Source of the DNA: an uncultured Bacilli bacterium
Lineage (GTDB): Bacteria > Bacillota_I > Bacilli_A > RF39 > UBA660
Direction of reading: 5' to 3'
Length of the DNA: 40,128 nt
Assembly: GCA_934096605.1 (NCBI GenBank)
Contig: CAKOMI010000008.1
Span: forward strand, 1 to 40,128
Made by a program: the position numbers and the translations under genes. Below are positions 33,028-40,128 of this stretch, in pieces (position 1 is the stretch's first letter; each line of letters starts with the position of its first letter). The notes under the pieces were generated by a model. It searched no databases. It saw only the letters and a list, made by a program, of their open reading frames with translations, and had not been told where the DNA came from.

Positions 33028-33053
33028 ATTAGTATAGTATGGATAATAGTATA
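33022..33053 (+). promoter_or_regulatory. Overlapping inverted repeats at the -10 of gene A
   Basis: TATACTATTA (33022-33031) and TAATAGTATA (33044-33053) are exact inverted repeats. ATACTAT (33023-33029) and ATAGTAT (33034-33040) form a second, competing pair. Both include the -10, suggesting an operator. The same pattern is at 35515-35546 and 38001-38032. Confidence 0.5.
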
Positions 33054-33081
33054 TAGTCCAAGATAAGAATAGGTAATAGTT

Positions 33082-35055
33082 ATGAAAAAAGAAAAGAATA
33101 AGACAAATAAAGTTCTCATAATTCTAGGTATACTAATAGGTATACTTTCTTTGCTTGGGCTTTCATATGCTATATGGCTTTTAAATTTAAAACAAACAAA
33201 TCCTAACTTAGTAAAATCAAGTTGTTTAAAATTATCACTTACTAACGAGAAAAATGATATAAATATTGAAAATGCTTATCCATTATTAAATGAGGAAGGA
33301 AAAAGTCTTACACCATATGAGTTTACAATTGAGAATACATGTGATTTATTTGTAAGTTACAGTGTTAACTTAGAGGTTCTAGATGAAACAACATTACCAA
33401 TTAAATATGTAAGTGTTTTATTAAATGAAGAGGGAGTACAAAGATTATCAAACTTTGATACAGTAGAGGCTACTTTAAAAAATATAAGTATTTCAAAAGA
33501 ACTATATAAAGGCGGTATAGGAGCAGGGGAGACCAATAACTATAAATTAAGATTATGGCTAAGTGAAGATGTAGGACCAGAAGACACAGATGCAATGAAC
33601 AAGATATTTACCTCCAAAGTAACAGTAACTGCAAGTGCAGGAATATATGACCCATTAAAACAAGGATATGACAAGATAAGTGATGCAATACTTGCTAATG
33701 AATATCAAACAAGTCCTGAAATATCAAAGCAAAAAATTGCGACTAAACAAAGTCCAGATTTTACTAAGACAGCTCCATTAATTATATGGAATGAAAATAT
33801 AAGTGATTCTTTAAAGACTGTTACTGCCACGATGCCACACCCAGATTTAGTAGCCTTAAAAGACACTGATGAAAGATTTAAAAATTTAACTAATGATAAT
33901 GTATTACTTACAATAGGTACTGGTTATGTATTTAATAAAGATACAGGTAATTTTAATTTATTAAACACAACTTTAATAGATCCTACTACTATTAATTATT
34001 CAGATGGTAATAAGTATTATTATTGTAAGAGTTATTTTACAACTAATGCTGATGAAATTATTAATATTTCACACGCTATTGGTTCTTGTTCTAGTATTTA
34101 TGAATTAACTAGTGCTACAAAAGCTGATAGTTCTTTTGACACTCTTGCTGGTAATAAATTTAAGGCTCAGACATTTAGAATGCAAGCTACGGAAATTACC
34201 CAAAAAGAAAGTGAAAGTGACAAATCAGATAAAGGATTATATCAAATAGCTGATGATGATGGAATAAGTTATTATTACCGTGGTTCAGTAAATAACAATT
34301 ATGTTAAGTTTGCGGGATACAACTGGCAAATAATACGTATAAATGGGGATGGTAGTATACGGCTTTTATATGCTGATAATAATAAATCAGATAACATTGG
34401 AAATTCTCTGTTTAATAAGTTAAGAAATAATCCTGCATACGCAGGTTTCATGTATGGTAATACATTAAATGTTAGTTATGAAAAAGCAATTGCAAGTGAA
34501 CAAGATAGTGATGTTAAAATGGTACTAGATAAGTGGTATAAAGAAAACATTTTGGGTACAAGTAATGAATCACTTATCACTGATACTGGATTTTGTAATA
34601 ACAGAAGTATTGCATCTGGAAATGGGTATAGTGATTCTGCTACAACAAGGTATAGTCAAAACTTTTTATATCAAAGTACTGGGTTTAATTTAACTTGCCC
34701 ACAACAACAGGACTTATTTACTTTAAGTAGTAACAAAGTAGGAAATAAAGCACTTACTTATCCAATAGGATTAATAACAACGGATGAACTTGTACTGGCT
34801 GGATTAAATTCAAGGTATTTGAATAGATTATCCTATGTATATAGTACTAATCGCTATTGGTCAATGTCACCTTATGCTTATAATGCAGATAGTTCTGCGT
34901 TAAGTGTTTATGGGGTAATTGATACTGGTTCAATAGCGGCTTATTGGGTTGATACTAATCTTGGCGTAAGACCTGTTATTAATATTCGAGGTGACTCTAA
35001 AATAAGTGGTGGAATTGGTACAAAGGATAATCCTTATCAAATTAGTGTAGGTTAA
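33082..35055 (+). CDS. Phase-variable surface protein A (camelysin-like + C-terminal module)
   Basis: A protein of 657 aa. A basic N-terminus and one membrane anchor (about 11-34) are followed by a TasA/camelysin-like beta domain (about 48-187; SLTPYEFTIENTCDLF; two Cys, C48 and C87), a linker (187-250), a middle domain with KDTDERFKNLT (about 260-270) and a cysteine pair near 315 and 336, and the C-terminal module from about residue 390 (DDGISYYYRGS, NYVKFAGYNWQIIRINGDG, CNNR, YWSMSPYA, LGVRPVINI). The C-terminal module resembles DUF6273-type domains by eye. No LPXTG motif is seen, so display is through the N-terminal anchor. The ribosome-binding site is weak (TAGGT). It lies directly behind tuf with its own switchable promoter. 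The function is unknown; adhesion or antigenic variation is inferred. Confidence 0.8.
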   Translation: MKKEKNKTNKVLIILGILIGILSLLGLSYAIWLLNLKQTNPNLVKSSCLKLSLTNEKNDINIENAYPLLNEEGKSLTPYEFTIENTCDLFVSYSVNLEVLDETTLPIKYVSVLLNEEGVQRLSNFDTVEATLKNISISKELYKGGIGAGETNNYKLRLWLSEDVGPEDTDAMNKIFTSKVTVTASAGIYDPLKQGYDKISDAILANEYQTSPEISKQKIATKQSPDFTKTAPLIIWNENISDSLKTVTATMPHPDLVALKDTDERFKNLTNDNVLLTIGTGYVFNKDTGNFNLLNTTLIDPTTINYSDGNKYYYCKSYFTTNADEIINISHAIGSCSSIYELTSATKADSSFDTLAGNKFKAQTFRMQATEITQKESESDKSDKGLYQIADDDGISYYYRGSVNNNYVKFAGYNWQIIRINGDGSIRLLYADNNKSDNIGNSLFNKLRNNPAYAGFMYGNTLNVSYEKAIASEQDSDVKMVLDKWYKENILGTSNESLITDTGFCNNRSIASGNGYSDSATTRYSQNFLYQSTGFNLTCPQQQDLFTLSSNKVGNKALTYPIGLITTDELVLAGLNSRYLNRLSYVYSTNRYWSMSPYAYNADSSALSVYGVIDTGSIAAYWVDTNLGVRPVINIRGDSKISGGIGTKDNPYQISVG

Positions 35056-35137
35056 TTTAGAGGTGAAAAATTGTTAAATGACATATTAAAATCTCTTAAA
35101 ATCAAACTATAATGACGAATTATTTTACATAGAAAAG

Positions 35138-35166
35138 ACATGTACTAATTAAGGTATATGTTTTTT
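35138..35166 (+). terminator. Terminator of surface gene A
   Basis: ACATGTAC (35138-35145) pairs with GTATATGT (35154-35161) with one wobble, followed by T. It separates gene A transcription from gene B. Confidence 0.65.
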
Positions 35167-35222
35167 AATACTAAAAATATTGATTGAAGAAGAATTAGAA
35201 ATTAATATAAGATATAAAAAAA

Positions 35223-35255
35223 GAAGTGGCTTACAGGGCTCTTATCCACCACTTC
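35223..35255 (+). ncRNA. Conserved hairpin in the intergenic block, copy 1
   Basis: GAAGTGG (35223-35229) pairs with CCACTTC (35249-35255); an inner GGG pairs with TCC here and with CCC in copy 2 (a wobble-to-Watson-Crick change). An SD-like GAGGTGAT follows at 35265. It may be a small structured RNA or a relic of a small gene leader. Confidence 0.4.
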
Positions 35256-35433
35256 CTACCTAACGAGGTGATATTGTCATACTATTAAAACAAACTAAAA
35301 TCAATACGAAAGAACAAGTTTTTAGACATAAAAGTAAAATAATTGTAAGTAATCAAATAAAAAGATTAAAAAAAAGAAAATAAATTTGTACAAAAAGCAC
35401 ATTTTTATATTCTATTTATTTGTAAGATTCATA

Positions 35434-35475
35434 GTAAAATAATTTGTCATTTCTAGGGTAAAATAAATCGTCATT
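35434..35475 (+). repeat. Tandem direct repeat of the right inverted-repeat arm
   Basis: GTAAAATAATTTGTCATT (35434-35451) and GTAAAATAAATCGTCATT (35458-35475) have a 24-bp period. Copy 2 of the block has only one such unit (37942-37959). Confidence 0.7.
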
Positions 35476-35490
35476 CTACAAAAAATTTTC

Positions 35491-35520
35491 TTGACAAATA
35501 CCTTTGGGGGGGGGTATACT
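35491..35520 (+). promoter_or_regulatory. Poly-G spacer promoter of surface gene B
   Basis: TTGACA (35491-35496), an 18-nt spacer ending in nine G (35506-35514), TATACT (35515-35520). Loss of one G gives 17 nt. The inverted repeats at the -10 match those of gene A. Confidence 0.85.
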
Positions 35521-35574
35521 ATTATTATAGTATGGATAATAGTATATAGTCCAAGATATGAATAGGTAATAGTT

Positions 35575-37569
35575 ATGAAAAAAGAAAAGAATAAGACAAA
35601 TAAAGTACTCATAATTCTAGGTATACTAATAGGTATACTTTCTTTGCTTGGAATTTCTTATGCTATATGGGTTTTAAAATTAAAACAAACAAATCCCAAC
35701 TTAGTAAAATCAAGTTGTTTAAAATTATCACTAACTAATGAAAAAAATGATATAAATATTGAAAATGCTTATCCATTATTAAATGAGGAAGGAAAAAGTC
35801 TTACACCATATGAGTTTACAATTGAAAATACATGTGATTTATTTGTAAGTTATAGTGTTAACTTAGAGGTTCTAGATGAAACAACATTACCAATTAAATA
35901 TGTAAGTGTTTTATTAAATGAAGAAGGCGTCCAAAGATTATCATCATTTGATACAGTAGAATCTACTTTAAAAAATATAAGTATTTCAAAAGAACTATAT
36001 AAAGGCGGTATAGGAGCAGGGGAGACCAATAACTATAAATTAAGATTATGGCTAAGTGAAGATGTAGGACCAGAAGACACAGATGCAATGAACAAGATAT
36101 TTACCTCCAAAGTAACAGTAACTGCAAGTGCAGGAATATATGACCCATTAAAACAAGGATATGACAAGATAAGTGATGCAATACTTGCTAATGAATATCA
36201 AACAAGTCCTGAAATATCAAAGCAAAAAATTGCAGAAAAGCAAAGTCCAGATTTTAGTAAAACAGCTCCATTAATTATATGGAATGAAAATAAAAGCGAT
36301 TCTTTAGAAAGTATAACTGCTATAATGCCGCATCCTGATTTAGTAGCCTTAAAAGACACTGATGAAAGATTTAAAAATTTAACTAGTGAAAATGTTTTAC
36401 TTACAATAGGCACAGGGTATACTTTTAACAAAGATACTGGTAAATATGATTTAGTAAATACTAATTATTTAGATCCAACAACATTAAATTATAATGGTAA
36501 TACTAAATACTATTATTGTGATGGTGGTTATGTTACTAGTCAAAATGATGTTATTAAGCCTTGGCGTAGTTCTTCTGCTTGTACGAGAGTTTATGAAATT
36601 AATAGTGTAACATTTACTGATGAAGATGCTACTGGGTTATATAAAACGACATTTAAGGTGAGAAAATATAATTTAAGTGTATATGCGATGAGACAAGTAG
36701 AAAGTGAAAGTGATAAATCAGATAAGGGATTATACAAAATGGAGGATGATGATGGCATAAGTTATTATTATAGAGGATCAGTAAATAATAATTATGTTAA
36801 GTTTGCTGGATACTACTGGCGAATAATACGTATTAATGGAGATAAAAGTGTTCGTCTTTTATATGCTGGTGATAAAATTAGTACATCAGGATTAAATTTG
36901 GTTACTAAATCAGGAATGTCTTTTAATAGTCAAAAAGATAATCCGGCTTATGCTGGTTATATGTATGGTAATACTTTGAATGAGAGTTATGATAAAACTA
37001 CAGCTAATGAAGTAGATAGTACGATAAAAACTGAACTAGATAATTGGTATAAGGAAAAATTTGTTGGAACTAATTATGAAAATAATATTGCTTCAGCTTC
37101 TTTTTGTAATGACAGAAGAATTTATAATGGAGATGGTTTTTCTAATAATACAATTACAAATTATATGCCGTATAAAAGAGTTTATGAATCAAAAACACCT
37201 GATTTAAAATGTATGGAAAGCAATAATATGTTTACTACTTCTATAAGTAATAAAGGAAATAAAGCCCTAACTTATCCAGTTGGGTTAATAACAGCTGATG
37301 AATTAATGTTAAGTGGTTATGCTGATGGTTTTATTAACAGGGCTTCTTATACTTATTGTTCTTATTCTTATTGGACTATGACGCCTAGATCTTTTAATAC
37401 TAATAATCAAGATATGCATGTTTTCGCTTTAAGTGGTGGGGGATATATTCTTGGTACATTAGCAAATGCAAGTATTGCAATTCGACCAGTTATAAATATT
37501 TTGGGTGACTCTAAAATAAGTGGGGGAATTGGTACAAAGGATAATCCTTATCAAATTAGTGTAGGTTAA
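35575..37569 (+). CDS. Phase-variable surface protein B
   Basis: A protein of 664 aa with the same architecture as A: anchor (about 11-34), camelysin-like domain (about 48-187), middle domain, C-terminal module. Residues 40-225 are almost identical to A. Divergence becomes heavy after about residue 235, although the scaffold motifs DDGISYYYRGS, FAGYYWRIIRINGD, FCNDRR, YWTMTPR and IRPVINI are kept. It ends NPYQISVG exactly as in A. It shares the GISYAIWVLKL anchor with C but IFTSKVTVTAS with A, so it is a mosaic. It is monocistronic, with its own switchable promoter and terminator. Confidence 0.8.
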   Translation: MKKEKNKTNKVLIILGILIGILSLLGISYAIWVLKLKQTNPNLVKSSCLKLSLTNEKNDINIENAYPLLNEEGKSLTPYEFTIENTCDLFVSYSVNLEVLDETTLPIKYVSVLLNEEGVQRLSSFDTVESTLKNISISKELYKGGIGAGETNNYKLRLWLSEDVGPEDTDAMNKIFTSKVTVTASAGIYDPLKQGYDKISDAILANEYQTSPEISKQKIAEKQSPDFSKTAPLIIWNENKSDSLESITAIMPHPDLVALKDTDERFKNLTSENVLLTIGTGYTFNKDTGKYDLVNTNYLDPTTLNYNGNTKYYYCDGGYVTSQNDVIKPWRSSSACTRVYEINSVTFTDEDATGLYKTTFKVRKYNLSVYAMRQVESESDKSDKGLYKMEDDDGISYYYRGSVNNNYVKFAGYYWRIIRINGDKSVRLLYAGDKISTSGLNLVTKSGMSFNSQKDNPAYAGYMYGNTLNESYDKTTANEVDSTIKTELDNWYKEKFVGTNYENNIASASFCNDRRIYNGDGFSNNTITNYMPYKRVYESKTPDLKCMESNNMFTTSISNKGNKALTYPVGLITADELMLSGYADGFINRASYTYCSYSYWTMTPRSFNTNNQDMHVFALSGGGYILGTLANASIAIRPVINILGDSKISGGIGTKDNPYQISVG

Positions 37570-37651
37570 TTTAGAGATGAAAAATTGTTAAATGACATAT
37601 TAAAATCTCTTAAAATTAAACTATAATGACGAATTATTTTACATAGAAAAG

Positions 37652-37680
37652 GCATGTACTAATTAAGGTATATGTTTTTT
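37652..37680 (+). terminator. Terminator of surface gene B
   Basis: GCATGTAC (37652-37659) pairs with GTATATGT (37668-37675), followed by T. It is the counterpart of 35138-35166. Confidence 0.6.
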
Positions 37681-37737
37681 AATACTAAAAATATTGATTG
37701 AAGAATAATTAGAAATTAATATAAGATATTAAAAAAG

Positions 37738-37772
37738 AAGTGGCTTACTGGGCTCTTACCCACCACTTCCTA
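37738..37772 (+). ncRNA. Conserved hairpin in the intergenic block, copy 2
   Basis: GAAGTGG and CCACTTC flank TGGG/CCCA, a stronger inner stem than in copy 1. The paired change (TCC to CCC opposite GGG) keeps the fold, which hints at selection on RNA structure. Confidence 0.4.
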
Positions 37773-37976
37773 CCTAACGAGGTGATATTGTCATACTATT
37801 AAAACAAACTAAAATCAATACGAAAGAACAAATTTTTAGCCATAAAAGTGAAATAAGTGTAAGTAATCAAATAAAAAGATTAAGAAAATAAATTTGTACA
37901 AAAAGTACATTTTTATTTTCTATTTATTAGTAATATTCAGAGCAAAATAAATCGTCATTTTCTACAAAAAATTTTC

Positions 37977-38006
37977 TTGACAAATACCTTGGGGGGGGGG
38001 TATACT
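37977..38006 (+). promoter_or_regulatory. Poly-G spacer promoter of surface gene C
   Basis: TTGACA (37977-37982), an 18-nt spacer ending in ten G (37991-38000), TATACT (38001-38006). Loss of one G gives 17 nt. Confidence 0.85.
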
Positions 38007-38060
38007 ATTATTATAGTATGGATAATAGTATATAGTCCAAGATATGAATAGGTAATAGTT

Positions 38061-40052
38061 ATGAAAAAAGAAAAGAATAAGACAAATAAAGTACTCATAA
38101 TTCTAGGTATACTAATAGGTATACTTTCTTTGCTTGGAATTTCTTATGCTATATGGGTTTTAAAATTAAATCAAAATAACTTTAATATAGTTAATTCAAG
38201 TTGTTTAAAGTTAAATTTAATTAATGAAAAGAATGATATAAATATCGAAAATGCTTATCCATTATTAAATGAAGAAGGAAAAAGTCTTACACCATATGAG
38301 TTTACTATTGAAAATACATGTGATTTATTTGTAAGTTACAGTGTTAATTTAGAAGTGTTAGATGAAACAACATTACCAATTAAATATGTAAGTGTTTTAT
38401 TAAATGAAGAGGGAGTACAAAGATTATCAAACTTTGATACAGTAGAGGCTACTTTAAAAAATATAAGTATTTCAAAAGAACTATATAAAGGCGGTATAGG
38501 AGCTGGGGAAACTAATAACTATAAATTAAGATTATGGCTAAGTGAAGATGTTGGACCAGAAGACACAGATGCAATGAACAAATTGTTTAATGCTAAAGTA
38601 ACAATAACTGCCAGTGCAGGAATATATGACCCATTAAAACAAGGATATGACAAGATAAGTGATGCCATACTTGCTAATGAATATCAAACAAGTCCTGAAA
38701 TATCAAAACAAAAAATTGCGGAAAAGCAAAGTCCAGACTTTACTAAGACAGCCCCATTAATTGCATGGAATGAAAACATAGGTGCTTCTTTAGTGGATGT
38801 AACATCTACAATGCCACATCCTGATTTAGTAGCCTTAAAAGACACTGATGAAAGATTTAAAAATTTAACTAATGAAAATGTTTTACTTACAATAGGTACT
38901 AGCTATATTTTTAATAAAGACACAGGAAAATATGATTTAACTAATGTAACCCAAAAAGACCCTACAACGTTAAATTATAATGGTAATAATAAATATTATT
39001 ACTGTGGCTCTAGGTATAATATTAATTCCTCTGATGTTATTACAACAGTAAGAAATACAAACTGTGCTACTTTGTATGAAATAAGAAGTGCAAGTATTAG
39101 TGATGAAACTGCAACTGGGACAACTGGTACTTCATTTAAGACTAGAAAATATAATTTAAAGGGATATGCCATGAATCAAAAAGAAAATGAAAGTGATAAG
39201 TCAGATAAAGGACTTTATCAAATGGCAGATGATGATGGTATAAGTTATTATTACCGTGGTTCTGTAAAAAATAATTATGTGAAATATGCGGGATACTACT
39301 GGCGTATAGTACGTATAAATGGTGATGGAAGTGTGAGACTTTTATATGATGGTAAAACGCCTAATGTAAGTGGAGATGGTTTTAATATTTTATCTTGGAA
39401 ACCATTTAATAATAAAAAAGATAACCCTGCTTATATTGGCTATATGTATGGTAATACTTTGAATGATAGTTATGATAAGTCAACAGCTAATGAAGTAGAT
39501 AGTAATGTAAAAATTGAGTTAGACAACTGGTATAAAGCAAATATTTTAGATACTAATAATGGAGCTATAATTGCTGATGCTGGTTTTTGTGATGATAGAA
39601 GTGTATCAAGTGGTAATGGTTATTCAACAAATGGTTCAACTACAATTTATAATGTTTATAATAGATTTTATAAATCTAAATCACCAACATTAAGATGTTC
39701 TTTATCAAATGATTTATTTACTACATCTACAAGCAATAAGGGTAATAAAGCACTTACTTATCCTATTGGTTTACTTACTGTTGATGAGTTAATGATGAGT
39801 GGATATGCAGATGGTTATATTAATAAATCCGCTTATACAATTAGTGCTAATTCATATTGGATTTTATCTCCATGTATGTATACGGTTGATAATGCATCTT
39901 CTTATGCTTTTCAATTATATAATGTAGGTTATCTTGGTGGGTTTAATAGTGTAACAAGTGGTGGTGGAATAAGACCGGTTATAAATATTTTGGGTGACTC
40001 TAAGATAAGCGGGGGTATTGGTACTGCAGGTGATCCATTTGTCATTGCTTAA
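38061..40052 (+). CDS. Phase-variable surface protein C
   Basis: A protein of 663 aa, third member of the array. Its anchor matches B, but residues about 36-53 differ (NQNNFNIVNSS). Its middle segment matches A (SNFDTVEATL), and LFNAKVTITAS is its own. The C-terminal module keeps DDGISYYYRGS, YAGYYWRIVRINGDG, FCDDRS, YWILSP and IRPVINI among much divergence. The last residues (GTAGDPFVIA) differ from A and B, and the intergenic block is not repeated behind it, so C is the terminal member of the array. Transcription should end at the terminator at 40053. Confidence 0.8.
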   Translation: MKKEKNKTNKVLIILGILIGILSLLGISYAIWVLKLNQNNFNIVNSSCLKLNLINEKNDINIENAYPLLNEEGKSLTPYEFTIENTCDLFVSYSVNLEVLDETTLPIKYVSVLLNEEGVQRLSNFDTVEATLKNISISKELYKGGIGAGETNNYKLRLWLSEDVGPEDTDAMNKLFNAKVTITASAGIYDPLKQGYDKISDAILANEYQTSPEISKQKIAEKQSPDFTKTAPLIAWNENIGASLVDVTSTMPHPDLVALKDTDERFKNLTNENVLLTIGTSYIFNKDTGKYDLTNVTQKDPTTLNYNGNNKYYYCGSRYNINSSDVITTVRNTNCATLYEIRSASISDETATGTTGTSFKTRKYNLKGYAMNQKENESDKSDKGLYQMADDDGISYYYRGSVKNNYVKYAGYYWRIVRINGDGSVRLLYDGKTPNVSGDGFNILSWKPFNNKKDNPAYIGYMYGNTLNDSYDKSTANEVDSNVKIELDNWYKANILDTNNGAIIADAGFCDDRSVSSGNGYSTNGSTTIYNVYNRFYKSKSPTLRCSLSNDLFTTSTSNKGNKALTYPIGLLTVDELMMSGYADGYINKSAYTISANSYWILSPCMYTVDNASSYAFQLYNVGYLGGFNSVTSGGGIRPVINILGDSKISGGIGTAGDPFVIA

Positions 40053-40084
40053 AAAATAGAAGACTTTAATTAGTCTTCTATTTT
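40053..40084. terminator. Bidirectional terminator at the end of the array
   Basis: AAAATAGAAGACT (40053-40065) and AGTCTTCTATTTT (40072-40084) form a 13-bp perfect stem with a 6-nt loop. It serves gene C and the convergent partial gene. Confidence 0.9.
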
Positions 40085-40128
40085 AAATGGCGTATTATCA
40101 AAATCTTTATCTATTAATAATTCATGGA
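40070..40128 (-). CDS. 3' end of an unknown convergent gene (partial)
   Basis: Minus-strand frame entering from the right edge and ending at TAA (40072-40070): the last residues read HELLIDKDFDNTPFKIED. The position of the stop inside a bidirectional terminator supports a real gene. Only 18 codons are visible, too few to name it. Confidence 0.55.
   Translation of the reverse strand, partial: HELLIDKDFDNTPFKIED

Larger units (their letters stand above)
35111..35475. mobile_element. MITE-like element with terminal inverted repeats
   Basis: AATGACGAATTATTTTAC (35111-35128) is matched in inverted orientation by 35458-35475 (17 of 18 bases) and by an adjacent copy at 35434-35451. About 365 bp lie between the ends with no transposase. 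TA dinucleotides flank the left end. It may be a miniature element or only a conserved palindromic intergenic cassette. Confidence 0.4.
35056..35490 (+). repeat. Conserved intergenic block, copy 1
   Basis: A 435-bp gap between genes A and B, near-identical to 37570-37976. In order it holds: a 13-codon TTG frame (35071-35112) behind AGAGGTGA; one arm of an 18-bp inverted repeat; a terminator; a GC-richer hairpin followed by an SD-like GAGGTGAT with no ATG; and the opposite inverted-repeat arm in two tandem copies. No ordinary gene was found in it. Confidence 0.75.
37625..37959. mobile_element. MITE-like element, copy 2
   Basis: Ends AATGACGAATTATTTTAC (37625-37642) and the inverted GCAAAATAAATCGTCATT (37942-37959) match at 16 of 18 bases. 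About 335 bp in total, same interior as copy 1. It was probably carried along by tandem duplication and not inserted separately. Confidence 0.35.
37570..37976 (+). repeat. Conserved intergenic block, copy 2
   Basis: A 407-bp gap between B and C, near-identical to 35056-35490 but lacking the tandem repeat near its right end. It includes the 13-codon TTG frame (37585-37626), inverted-repeat arms at 37625-37642 and 37942-37959, and a short TGTAC/GTACA hairpin with T run near 37895. No ordinary gene was found. Confidence 0.75.

Noticed and set aside
35278..35382. A 35-codon Lys-rich frame after the SD-like GAGGTGAT
   Set aside because: It has no ATG, GTG or TTG start in frame, and the differences from copy 2 are mostly non-synonymous with a 6-bp length change, so coding is not supported.
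1..40128. CRISPR arrays, tRNA or rRNA genes, complete insertion sequences
   Set aside because: No regularly spaced repeats, cloverleaf-like sequences, rRNA motifs or transposase frames were seen; the tandem surface genes are the only large repeats.

Overview
The window looks like a chromosomal segment of a very AT-rich, low-GC Gram-positive bacterium (Bacillota, class Bacilli; probably an uncultured gut lineage such as the RF39/Erysipelotrichia-like groups, which is an inference). The evidence is an FtsEX-M23 cell-wall module, WhiA, strong AGGAGG ribosome-binding sites, a Firmicutes-type S10-spc-alpha order with adk-map-infA-rpmJ, and a four-cysteine S14. TGA serves as a stop (for example at the end of map) and tryptophan is TGG, so this is not the Mycoplasma code.

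Layout. 1-200: tail of a broken or unknown reading frame. 276-2588: two Tim44-like zinc-ribbon proteins and a YitT-family membrane protein. 2629-5418: ftsE, ftsX and a secreted coiled-coil M23 peptidase, which form a division or cell-wall-hydrolase module. 5553-6488: whiA. 6495-8155: a divergent pair made of an XRE repressor and a membrane-anchored surface protein, with two operator-like repeats between them. 8179-10676 (minus strand): a transglutaminase-like protein and clpP. 10828-24793: one continuous S10-spc-alpha superoperon (rpsJ to rplQ) lacking rpmD. 24884-27427: rplK-rplA and rplJ-rplL with structured leaders. 27485-28522: three small membrane proteins, one prepilin-like, where many Firmicutes carry rpoB-rpoC. 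28613-32995: rpsL-rpsG-fusA-tuf. 32997-40084: a tandem array of three large paralogous surface proteins of about 660 aa. The last bases hold the 3' end of a convergent unknown gene.

The most striking system is the surface-protein array. Each gene has a perfect TTGACA -35 and a TATACT -10 separated by a run of 9-10 G in a genome that almost never has G runs. The spacers are 19, 18 and 18 nt, all slightly over the 17-nt optimum. This is the architecture of slipped-strand, promoter-spacer phase variation (compare Neisseria porA/opc and Mycoplasma vlp). Each gene has its own promoter and terminator, so the three should switch independently. Their N-terminal halves are near-identical but mosaic, which points to gene conversion, and their C-terminal halves diverge around a conserved scaffold. 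A fourth protein with the same C-terminal module (6827-8155) is instead next to an XRE repressor. Together they suggest an antigenic-variation or surface-display repertoire placed immediately downstream of tuf.

Other oddities include an EF-G with Gly in place of Asp in its NKxD motif, an L22 with a rewritten exit-tunnel hairpin tip, an adenylate kinase with an atypical P-loop, acidic tails on L11 and L3, and an IF-1 with a basic N-terminal extension.
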